Shown one piece after another: positions 14,001 through 26,000 of a DNA stretch of 64,000 bases. Origin of the DNA: Triplophysa rosa (lineage: Eukaryota; Chordata; Actinopteri; Cypriniformes; Nemacheilidae); the NCBI RefSeq assembly GCF_024868665.1, contig NC_079890.1:1414925-1478924 (forward strand), written 5' to 3'. Under the pieces are notes generated by a model that saw nothing but the letters and a program-made list of their open reading frames with translations, had not been told where the DNA came from and did not search any database. A program made the position numbers and the translations under genes. Numbering within the stretch: position 1 is the stretch's first letter; each line of letters starts with the position of its first letter.

Positions 14001-17000
14001 TGCCTGCCAAACTGCCCGGCATGCACTACAGCGCAGACGAACAGTGCCAGATTCTCTTCGGCACCAATGCCACCTTCTGTACTGATATGGAGGTTTGTGT
14101 CTTTCAGCAAGAGATTGACATCACTACCCGGATACTACGCACGAGTAACCGTACTCTGTATCGTTGATTTAAAGGGATAGTTCACCTAAAAATTGAAATG
14201 GTTTCGATTTACTCACGCCTCATGCCATCTCACATGTGTGTTATTTCCTTTTTTTAGCTAGACACAAATATTTTTATTTGAAATCGCTGCCTTGTAATCT
14301 TTATATACGGCTCAGCATCATTCAGATAACGTTGATTTTTGTTATCGTGACTAGCTGTCATATACGTGTTCCGTCACGAGAACCAATGAGATTATACGTT
14401 ATTGAAATGCAGACTTATTTGATTTTACAAATCGTATAAATAAACCAATGTGCTCAAAATGTTAATGATATTCTCTCTCAAACTTATCGTTTTGCTTCAT
14501 AAGAGGTTTATTTAGAGTCGTATGGATTATTGGTAACACTTTTCAATACGGTGCTATTTGTTAACAATTCGTTAATGCATTAGCTAAAATGAACTAGCAA
14601 CAAACAATACTTCTAAGGGGCGATTCACATTTAGCGTCTTTTGCGCGCGCAAGTTCGTTATTTAAATGTAGACATGTGCGCAAATAGGGAGCAACGCGGT
14701 CGCGATGTGCATACGGTGCGTTTACGCGTTTTCCGTGTGGCATTAGACGCGAAATGTGATTCGCCCCTAAAGCATTTATTAATATGAATTCATGTTCATT
14801 TCAGCATTCACTAATACATTATGAAAATCAAAGTTGTCACTGTTAATGTTAACATGAATAACTGTATTGACATGAACTAACATTAACAAGGATGAATAAA
14901 TGCTGAAAAACGAAATTGTTCATTGTTAGCTGATGTTTGCTAATGCATTTAATAATGTTAACTTATAGCACCTTATTTTAAAGTGTTACCAAGATAACAT
15001 AACGGCATTTTGTTATGAAAGAGATTTTTCATTTTTGGGTGGTCTATTCTCTTAACGTCATCCATCTCTCATTTTTCTGTAGTTGAGATGGTAAAGTGTT
15101 GTGCTAGCAACTCCATGGTCATGGGTTCGAATCCCAAGGAATGTTCATATTGATCAAAAGCTTAAAACAACGGCTTATGCAGAAATTAAGTGTTAAAAAG
15201 TTTCTTTAGTCACGTCCTCTCTCACCTGGGGTAGAAAGTAAGCCAGGCCTGTCACTCGTGCCCCCTCACAAATAAAAATAGGTTCGAGACGCCCCTGCAC
15301 GCAGCCACTACAGGCTGTCATGTTTTCGTTCCGGCCCTGAAATCATTTCCCCACGCACCTCGTAAAGATATCAAACTATCAAAGCTACATTTGTAGCCGT
15401 TGAGGAACATCAAAGAAACGTTCAATCATAAATCACATTTATCCTCACAGTCCCTCCTCCCGCACAATCTCGTCTTGATCCCCGGAGATCTCCAGCCGTA
15501 AGTTTCAGGTCTGAAATTGGCAGAGCGGATGCCAGTTGTTGGCGTAGCAGGTTTGATTCCATCAGATTACCATTTCCTGACATGTAACCGTACAAATCAG
15601 AATGTTTAGACGGCCATGTACCGTCTGGACCCTGTGACGTCCTACACCCGATACTTCTACACCAAACAATATGTGAAAATGACGAGTCATCAAACGTTGA
15701 CGCTAACGTTAAAGACGTCTACAGTGGTATACAGTAAATAAGGTGGTGTAATATCCTTCTTGTAACCTTTGACGTGTTTCTTGCTTTGAGATTGAGCGTG
15801 TAAGACGGGGGAAACTAATGGAGGGGAATGTGTCACGCCGACATGGGAAACGCTGTCCATCTCAAAGGCTGTTGGGTAATACAGTCTCTTTGTTTAAGAT
15901 GGGTTATGTGAAATGTGCACGCTTTGTGAAATTATTTACTGTATATAAATATATTATGGACTTACGGTATTGAAAACATGGTGGTTGTGTTCAAATAAAT
16001 GTTTTTATGAATCACGTGACGCCGACAGAAAAACAAGGTAAGAGTAAATGATTTCAAATGTAAAAGCGGGAGGTTTTTAACAAGATAAAATCATTCACGC
16101 TGACCCGATCATTACTCAGAAGTGAGTAGTGTTCAAATACTCCATTTTTATGGTATGGTAAGAATAAAAAAATACATTTCGTTCTTGAAAGTGAAGAAAA
16201 GCACAATACATAATTCATGAATGAAACAATTTTCACGCATCGTTTTTTTAATCATAACTGTGCGTTCAGACCGCCAGCGATTGTGTTGCTAGTCTCTCGC
16301 TACGTGATCGTTGTAAGGCGTTCCTAGCTTTGGTTGCTCTAGTAACAGTTAAAATCAAACCCTGCAGTAACAGACGAGAGACGGGTGAAGTGAGCTCCGC
16401 TGCATTACTTCCTATTGGTAGTCGCTCCCGAAAGTCGCTCATCATTTACATAAAGTTGAGCAAATCTTAACGATGTTGCGTCGCTAGACACGCCCACTTC
16501 CTGTCGCCGGAAGTCGCCGGCTGTCCATTGAAATGAACGACATCACCTCGCTTTGTCGGTGGGTGTCGCGTATGGCGAAGTGAAATCCCTCCCGTCTCAC
16601 TGGATCTTCACTTCTATTGGTTGTCGGCTCATTGCATCGCTGCTCATTTGCATAAAGTCAACTATTGTTTGTTGTTTCAGCATCTGATGTGTGCGGGTCT
16701 CTGGTGTTTGGTGGAAGGAGACGCGTCATGCAAGACCAAACTGGATCCACCGCTGGACGGCACTGAATGTGGCGCTGACAAGGTAAAGTATGAAATCGAC
16801 ATTTACAAAGTGTTTTTGATTGTGTAATGCATCATAAAGATATTTGTAGTAGCTCATACATGTCATATAAAAAATGTGTGTGTGTGTGTGTGTCAGTGGT
16901 GCAGAGCGGGTGAGTGTGTCAGTAAGACACCCATCCCTCAGCATGTAGATGGGGACTGGAGTTCATGGGGTTCATGGAGCATGTGCAGTCGATCGTGTGG

Positions 17001-20000
17001 CACCGGAGCACGCTTCAGGCAGAGAAAATGTGACAACCCCCCGTAAGCTCTTATTATCTGTTATCTTCACTTCAGTCCCGGTCTGGTAAGCCTTATAGGT
17101 TGACTGATATATTGGTCGTAGCGATTAAATAGAAATACATTTGAATTGAATATTAAATGTTTGTTGAACATTGGTGACTTTTGTCACAGTGTGTTTGTGG
17201 TTTCCATTACGATTGTAATTTCAATAGTCACAACTAAACTCTCCTTGACGTTTATATTTATCTCACAAACAGAATGTTTATGTTAATGTTTTGTGTTTGG
17301 CTGTGGTGTGTCAGGCCCGGTCCAGGAGGAAGATACTGTCAGAAGGCCAGCGTGGAACACAAAGTGTGCGAGGGACCACCGTGTTCCAAAGGTCTGCCCA
17401 CGTTCAGAGATCAACAGTGTCTGTCTCATGACCGACAGGCCACAAAGAAGAAAAACCAAATGATGACCGCTGTGATCAATGATGGTAAGATTAAAATGAC
17501 TTTAAAGGGATAGTTCACTCAAAAATGAAAATGAGCAATTTTCAGTTCTTAGACATCATTGACGTAGAAACAAATTATTGTATCATTTTGTTGTTCTGTT
17601 GAACACAAAATGAGACATTTTGAAGAATTTAGACAAGTAAACCATTCTGCGGCACCTTTGACCACCATTTAAATTTTTCTTACTATGTCCCAGAACTGAA
17701 AATTGCTACCATTCCAAAATTATTATAGTTTTGATTTTAGTTTTATTCATATTTTCAATTAGCTTTTATTTTTAGATGTTTTAGATGCAATTTTGGTTCA
17801 TGCATTTGTCATTTTATAATTTATTGGTTTATTTTTAATGTTGTTATATACGATTAATTAATGTTTTTTTTTAGATTTCTTTTAGGTTCTGTTTATTATT
17901 GTAATTTTACTGCTTTTTGCTTTTTTTTACTGTATTTTTTGCTTGAGTTAAGTTTTTCCAATCATTTTTAGGTGAATATTTGATTTGATTTCAATGAACA
18001 GGAACATTTTCCAAATTAAGTTTTACTTTGAGTATTTTTTCCTATGTTCATCAAAGACATTTATACAGGTTTGGAACAACTTGAGGGTGACTAAATGATG
18101 ACAGAATTTTCATTTTTGAATGAACTGTTCCTTTAAACTATAAACCAGCATTTATTCCCAAACTAACTAGCCCATAAGAGTTTAACATGCATTACTGTTA
18201 GTGTTCATAGATTTTTTGTGTGATTTATTGTAGTTAATATTTTTATATTTGTAGTTTTCACATTACTTTTAGCTATGTGTAATTTTTATTCTGTGAAATA
18301 TTTATTTACATATATTATTTATTGTTTTAATATTACTATATACGTCCTAAAGGTTTATTTAAATGTCAGTTTAAGTGATTTTAAATATAATGATTTTAGT
18401 ATATCAACTTGAACTTCTTTCAGTTTATTGCTGAAAGAAACAGTATTTAGGCCTGTGTTTTGGTTTATTTTATTTCAATTAGCGTAAATGTTTTAATAGT
18501 TTCAATGGACTTTAATAACTTTGGTAATGTTTATTGTTAGAAAATAACAAAGTGAAAAAGTAGGGTTTTCAACTGTATTGAAAACTTTGGTTACAGGGTT
18601 GAAAAAATGGCCAACCTCATAGTTTTTTGTAGACCATTAGTTGACAAACAACTACACAAAAACTTCTAAAAGGTCTGTTGCAAAGCAGCTTTACAGAAAA
18701 CATTTTAGCGCAAAAACAGGATATAAAAAAAATGTCAAAATGATGAAATACAAGCAGATTGTATAACACAGTAAAAGACAGGAAGAATCTGTTGAAACAT
18801 ATTGAATGTGCAGGAAGACTCGCATCACATGTGTTTGCTGTGAATCATCATTCATAAGAAGCTGTAAGTGCTGTTGTGTTTCTTTAGATTTTCTCATGGT
18901 TTCAGACGCACTGTTCTGCAGTTATATTCAGATTCTCCCTTCAATCACTCACCACACAAAACACACTCTCAAAACTCTCCTTCATTCTATCAGAAACTTT
19001 CATCTTCTCCTGACTGAAGTGAGAGCTCTCGAATCAAAACAGCCTTGTGATCTTCTTAAGTAGACCCGTCAAAACAAGTACACCACCTAATACCCTCAAC
19101 ACACTCAAAGTGTTCTAGTTTGAAGTATACAAACGTACGGCTCTTTCAGCTTCAGGAGACACTCGTTCATGTGCCGCGCACAATGAAAGCACACTTGTGT
19201 GTGAGATGAGTTTCTGTAGCTCGACTGGTTAAAAGCAGCATGTTTTTGGATTTGATTTTACAGAGAGGCCGTGTGCTCTGTACTGTACGCCGGTTGGCAA
19301 GGACGCTCCAGTGTTAGTGGCGGATCGCGTGCAGGACGGAACACCATGCGGACCCTACGAGAGTGACCTGTGTGTTAACGGAAAGTGTCAGGTGTGTATT
19401 TGAACTTTGAGGTTTGGACAACGTTTTCCTGTTTGTTTATTGGGCTGAGCTTGTTCAGACTAAGATTTACTAAACGGGGCCAAATAGCGCGAGAGCGCAA
19501 TTTCAAAAAAGCGCCCATGGGAGTGGAAATTTCAACGGGTGATTTACTAACAAGGCGCACATTCAAAAACACATGCAGGATATCTCATTTCCATAATGAC
19601 CAACGCAATCTACTAAAAGCAGTGCAAATAAGCGCAGGGTTTAAGACGTGCTTTTATTGGGCGTTAAATAAAGCCGCAAATACCAGTACGAAGAGCGCAA
19701 ACCTTATTAAATCCCGTCGCGTGATTCATTTAGGCCCGATTCACATTTCGCGTCTTTTCCGAGCGCATAGTCGTTATTTTAAATGTAGATGCGTGGAAAT
19801 AGGGGGCGACGCGGTCGCGATGCGCATGCGGTCTTTTTTTCAGGCGCGTCGGCGTCGCATCGAGTTGAAAAAATCTCAACTTTTCAGAAAGCCGCAAGCG
19901 CGCACAGCAGGTCGTGTGACAAGAACCAACCAGTCAATATAGACGAGCTCAATTACAGTATAAGTTTGCGTCTGAAGAGGAAACTCCTACAAATGCTTAT

Positions 20001-23000
20001 GCAATTTCACGTGAATTTGTCAGTCGTGAAATTGACTTAATTAAGTCAGTCGCAAAAACAACCGAAATCGCCCCCTATACCCTCATTCACTGTTCCCTAC
20101 ATTAGTTCACTGCAGTCCACTTACCCTGATAGCACACATACATCTGGTTTACGTCTATTTGACGTCTGCATTTACATCTGCAAGACATCTACAATACATC
20201 GTTTGCTCATCTGCAATACGTCTCGGAGATGTCTGCTGTCAGACGTCATATAGACATCTAGAAGATGTCTGTAAGATGTTTATGATTTAGAATGGATGTA
20301 AAACAGATCTTTCTAAGATGTTTAGCAGATGTTTTTAAGCAGCAGATCTCCAGATCTTTAACAGACGTATTACAGACGTTCAGACGTCTCCGAGACGTAT
20401 TGCAGATGAGCAAACGATGTATTTAAGATGTCGTGCAGATGTAAATGCAGACGTCAAATAGACGTAAACCAGATGGATTGTGCTATCTGGGTAAAGGAGC
20501 GGTTGAAAACGATGGAGTAAATTCGGACACTCTGAAAGCGCTGCAGGCACCCTCTTCTGCCGAGACGCGGGAATTCATTCAGCGCGAGCCTGACGATAGA
20601 TGGCTAGCCGCGAGGGTACATCGGTTTTACACTCGTTATAATGCATCATGGGATTGAATGAGTGCGCTCAATAATGTCCACTATGAATTCAGACACCACT
20701 AAAAATGGATGTCCCCTCAAATAGTGCACTATATTAGGGTATTGGAGGCTATTTCGGACACAGTCAACGCCTTTTCAACGCCAATTCTCACTGCGCGTCT
20801 TTAGTAAATACCGACAATAATTTTTTTATGCCAAAAGAGGTTTTTGCGTTGCCGCAAGCTTTAATTTGGAACACTTTTTCAATCTTTTTGGTTAGTTTTT
20901 CAGGTAGCTTAGCTATTAATTACGTTATGCCAGCTTCAACTAAACCAGCTTTATTACAACAGTAAATTCTCAGTATAGCGCCCCTAGTGGCGTTATAAAT
21001 AATTATGTGACACATTTAAGAACATAATGTGGAGTAATTGAGCTTGTTTACTTTAGTTGTCGTTGCGGGGCAATATCACAGAGGGGTTTAGTGTGAAGAT
21101 TTTAGAACCGACCAATCAGGCGCAGTTATCTGCCAATAATCTCAAAATGGTTGATTCATCGCTGTTCAGTCTCACTTGCTCTCTTTACACCTTAGAAACA
21201 TCTAAGTCAAAAGTTTCAACAATCTTTTTTTCACTACGAAGAATATTTGGTTCTTCTGTTAGTAGTCAAACTGGGTCACGGTTTATTTGGGTTGAACACC
21301 GCTGCTGTCTGTGTGTGAGTTTCTGTGATATTATATAATATGAGCACACAGAAGAATGATGAAATGTGTTTGAGATCCTGCTGTTCTTGTACATGTGATT
21401 ACTGTAAAAACACAGAATGTGTGTCTCTCAGCCTCTTGCTGTTTCCATGTCCTCAATGTACCCACAGCTCTATCAGAAGCCGAAGAGAAATCTGTGATTC
21501 AATCTCAAACCAGTCCAGTGTTACACAGCACTATTGAAGTGAAATACAGGTCATACATCAGGAAAAGCTGATTTGCTAAACGGCATTTTCAGAATGTAAA
21601 GGTTTCCACGACATCTTGATTTATGTGATATGGCATCACTTTCACCAAACATGTGTTTTTGCCATTTGACCAATTGTGTCTGACGTCTAAATCTTATATC
21701 AATAAAGACCTGAAGTTGTGCCAATGAAATATCATTTAGTGTTGACCTTCCTTATTGACCTTAACCCATTGAGTTCTATCGGTTAAAAAGGAGAAGTACC
21801 ACATAATAATCGAAGGATTAACATCCAATTGTTTCAGTTACTCAAGTAGCAGATAAGTTTGCAAAGTATTAAAAGCTGGGCTAAAATCAATAAAAAGGAG
21901 ATGTGCATATGCTTTTGGATCCTCCAGATGTTTAGAGACCAAGTGTCGTCTGTACTTCTACCCTGTCTATAGGCAAACTGCCATTGGTCTAACTTTGAAT
22001 TTACTTCATTCTTTAATAAGGACACAATATACTTCTCAAAACATTTCATCACGATCGCTGTCAATGCCACAGGTCTATAGTCATTGTTCTCGGATGGACG
22101 GGGCTTCTTTGGTATTGGAATAATCGCAGCTTTTTTCCATATTGCCGGAACTTTACGCAAATCCAATGAGCGCTGGAAAAGTGTACACCAGACGGGGGTG
22201 AGTTCACAAAGTTGTGTGCGAAAGAACACAAATATGTTTGCGAGGAATCGCAAAAGTTTTGTGAGGGAATGCCAAGTTTCGAAACATATTGTTCTCTTCC
22301 TTCTCTCCTTTATTTTTCACCACCATGTCCCTTAAGGGGCTCCGTAGAAAATTAAGCAAGTATAGAAGTGTTGAAACAGTAAGTAATATTAATGTATATT
22401 TTGGATACGATTTCGCAGGAAATATCAATTTGACGTCATTTGCGATTTTTGGTTTCAAACACAGATGGCGATAGAGAGCACATTGCAGCTTTGCTTGCTT
22501 GTTTATATGCCTTATGTGTTGCGACACCGGCCATGAATGTAATGTAAAACAAGACATTTTGATTGATTGATTGTTTTAAGGGTCAGTCAGACCACTGTGG
22601 GCGGTCTAAGATGCAAAGATCAACAGCACTTTTCTTTCCATATGATTTTATATAAGAAAATCGGCTGTGACGGGATCATCGGTTCGTCCGCTAAAGAAGA
22701 TCGGTGCGGCGTCTGTAACGGCGACGGCAAATCCTGCAAAATCATCAAAGGAGACTTCAATCACTCCAGAGGGATGGGTGAGTTTCAAGAAAACCTTTTC
22801 TTTCCTGACGATTCTTTTCTGGTTTTACGAAGATGAATTGGGACATAATTCAGCCTTGTTACCGTTCAATAATAATTTAGTGCGACATCAGGCCTATCTC
22901 CTCTGATGGGCCGTCATCGGAGTTTCTTTATAGTTTGACATTGTTGGTTTGTGTCTCTCAGTCCACCGTAGCCATTGTAAGAAGGTTTCTACGTGTGTGA

Positions 23001-26000
23001 TGTCGAAACCCAGAGCTGTTCTCAAGTGTTTCTCATGTAAGACGCATGGATTGGTGTGCGTGTGAATCTTCTTCAGTCCGGGTGTTTTCACTCTATTCAC
23101 AACTACTCGAGCTCTGTTAAACACACCTTTACTCGACGAGAGATGACCTACTTTCAGTACTTTGCTGCACTTTTTTTCTGGTGATGCTGTGAACACACAT
23201 CAGATCTGGAGTCGGATGCTGTACGGTTGCTCCAGAAGGTCAATGTGGTTTGAAATTCCATGAAGGAATTCAGATGAAACTTTTGTCTTGCTCCTCTCAG
23301 CCGGGCAGGCAGAACGTCTCCGAGCACTCTTGGGTTTTCTGTCATGCACTGAATTCATTCCCGATGACTCCAAGGTCACAGTGGCTCCCAAAACTGCTTT
23401 AATATGAGGAGTCTCAGCGGTCCACACACAGATCCTCTCGCTTCAGGCCATCATCACTTTATTACAATGCAGAATGTCACTGAATGCACGAGGGGACCAA
23501 ACCAAGGACGTCAACAATTTGCCACAAGTTTTTGGTGTGGAGTTCAGATTAGTCCCCAACTTTGTTGGATCTCTTAGTGTGACATTCTCAATAGCCTGGT
23601 TTCCATCACCCTGGTTTTATGCGCATTTTCAAGTTTCGCATCAGAAACGAGTGATGGAAAAATGCCAAATTTCGAAATAAAAACTGTTTTTACGCTGGCT
23701 TGAGGCGGGTTTTCTTTTTCGCGAAAAACAGTTCATGCGAAGAATGGGAGATGGAAACTCATTTGCCGAGTAAATTCTGACGTAGCGTAAGCCACGAGAC
23801 GATACCGTTGATTGTGTTCCAGTTTTTTTATGTACTGTTGGTTACTAGATTACCAATACCACCGTGATCCGCACCAATTTTGCATTAGTCTTTCCTCCTG
23901 TTATTACCAACTTTGAAAAGATTGGCATCACATTTGGATGGAAACCTGGCTAACGATGGCAAAAAAGCACAACGTTGGGAAAACGTAAGAAATGATGAAC
24001 CAATGATGCTCCCAATTTTCGAGTATGAAAGGTTTCGGCAAGGATGAGGTGTCTCTGGTTAAAGGTGTGTTTAACGGATCCTCAGTAGATGCATGAATGG
24101 TTTGTGTCTGGCTCTTTTTCTTCCAAGTATCGAGCGCAGCAGTGACGGGTCAAATTCAGTTCCAAAAGTGTTTTCCAATCATTTTATACGTAGAGATTTA
24201 AAAATATATCATAATAAAAAGACTCACAAAGAGTAAGCCTTGAACCAAACCAGCTATTTAAACTATTAAAATAACACATCAAAAGCTTTTTGAATGACAT
24301 ATTTCAAAACCGAAATTAGAGTACACCATAAAACAATACCATTAAAATATTTTTTAGTTATCTCGCAAAAGTTTATGGTTTGAAATCAGACTGATTCAAT
24401 TATGATGTTTGCATTGCTTAATGGAAGTGGGCAGTTGCTGATAAACTCTTGTTGTGGTTTCCATGGTAACGGCATCTTCTCTGATTGGCAGTGCGTCCCA
24501 ATTCGCCTACTTATACTATGCACTTAAAGTGTGTAGTGTTTCTGTTATGGAAAATTGTATACATTTTAGTGTGTAGCAAAACAATATGCACACACTGGGA
24601 CATACAGTACTAACAGGAAACGGAAGAGGCCGTTGTTGCCTAGACAACATTGTGCCCATTAACTGTCACACACATCAAAGTACAGCTCTTCTTTCCTTTG
24701 AAGTATTTATTCATTCATTGTTTCATGTTAACTCTGTGCTTATATTTATTAATTTAGTGACACATCAGTTATTTAATTCATTTGAATTTATTAACGCAGT
24801 GGAGCGCCACTAAACTCCGCCTACTCGCGGTGAGTTGTGGGTAATATCAGCCGTTAGAGTGTGCATCATTCTGCACTTCCTATTTCTACCGGAAGTGGTC
24901 GACCATCAGGGAATATTTGGAATACTCTTTTCAACATACTAGGATTTGGGACATACTTATTCTATTGTCAAATACCGTTAAGGACGCATAGTATGCGAAT
25001 TGGGACGCAGCACAGTTCTTCACCCAGAATTAGGCTTTTCAGAGATAAGATATATTTTTAAAGATTCTCTGTTGTGAAAATGAATGGGATGTTTACTTCT
25101 GGAACTGGCGCTGTATAGAGGTTACACAAGGAAATGGGCCGTGTGTGATCATAATAAAAAACCTCTCTTTGGATTCTCCTGGAAGATGCACCAAATCATT
25201 TTTCTACTACTCTTATGATCAGGTCTATCTCGGTTTCTCAGTTTTATGAAGTGCGAGACGACGTTTCATTTGCGTTTAACTAAATAAATCACATAATGTC
25301 ACACAGTCATGGTTTGAGTAATGATTTATGTCAAAACATATAGATATTTTGGTGAATACGATCACAAATATATTTACTAACCAAGAGTGAAGTGTTATAG
25401 CTCAAGAGATTAGATGGAGTTCATACTTGTGTTTCATTTAAGTCTCAAATGTTTCTCAAAGAAATCAATGGTGTGGGAGAAATAAAAACAGAAACAAATG
25501 AGACAGCTGTTCGGATACATTTGTTTCAATTGGGAAATAATTGAGATGTTTCTTTCTCATGGGAATATTTAGTTCAACCAAAACTGACAGTTTTGTCATC
25601 ATTAACGGACGCTCGTGTTTTTCCAACCTTGAATTATTTTCTTTTGTCTGAAAAAACTAAATGATGCAGCAGACTATGAAAAATTGCTTTAAAAATCATA
25701 AATGGCTATAAAATCATAAACATAACAGTACACATGCGCTGTAAAAAATGGTGTGATCAGCAACCTATATTTTTACACTAACTTGTCAGAATACTTGTTT
25801 TTCCAAATTACAGCAGAAATAGTAATAATAGTCAATACAAATAGTATACCATTGTTATACCAAGTAGTAAAACTGTTCTTCTGAAGCCATACGACAGAAA
25901 GTCAATATGCACTAGAAATCCTCTCCATTGCTGGAGTTTTTTATGACTCATGCTTTTTATTAAATATCTTTACAAATATGTATATTTCATATATATCGTT

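Larger units (their letters stand above)
14093..16680 (+). other. adamts17: adamts17 intron between e3 and e4
   Basis: Nearly half repeats: a palindromic-repeat fragment (14168-14240), an AT-rich repeat (14532-14990) split by a MITE (14617-14767), a tRNA-derived SINE head (15077-15150), and a CG-containing repeat (16260-16665) that runs up to the acceptor. The stretch 15151-16259 shows nothing identifiable. Confidence 0.8.
19464..20812. mobile_element. Outer layer of nested repeat stack
   Basis: Begins GATTTACTAAACGGGGCC with GCGCGAGAGCGCAA and ends GCGCGTCTTTAGTAAATA, so TTTACTAAA and GCGC words are inverted at its two ends. It contains a one-sided copy of the GATTCACATTTCGCGTCTTTT terminus (from about 19738), which matches the MITE at 14617-14767, plus further inserted layers. 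Boundaries approximate. Confidence 0.5.
19392..22656 (+). other. adamts17: adamts17 intron between e7 and e8
   Basis: Holds a nested transposon stack (19464-20812) and an antisense LINE reverse-transcriptase fragment (21830-22200). 20813-21829 and 22201-22656 show nothing certain. Confidence 0.8.

Noticed and set aside
13964..14167. 67-codon ORF containing [14 protein letters not shown]
   Set aside because: It is part of exon e3 read through the donor into intron; the real boundaries are 13942-14092.
15077..15150. tRNA gene
   Set aside because: B-box is good but there is no matching acceptor stem and the D-arm is degenerate; it is a SINE head.
20124..20491. CRISPR-like array from recurring AGATGT/GACGTC words
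   Set aside because: The repeats are irregular, arranged as an inverted palindrome without spacers, in vertebrate DNA.
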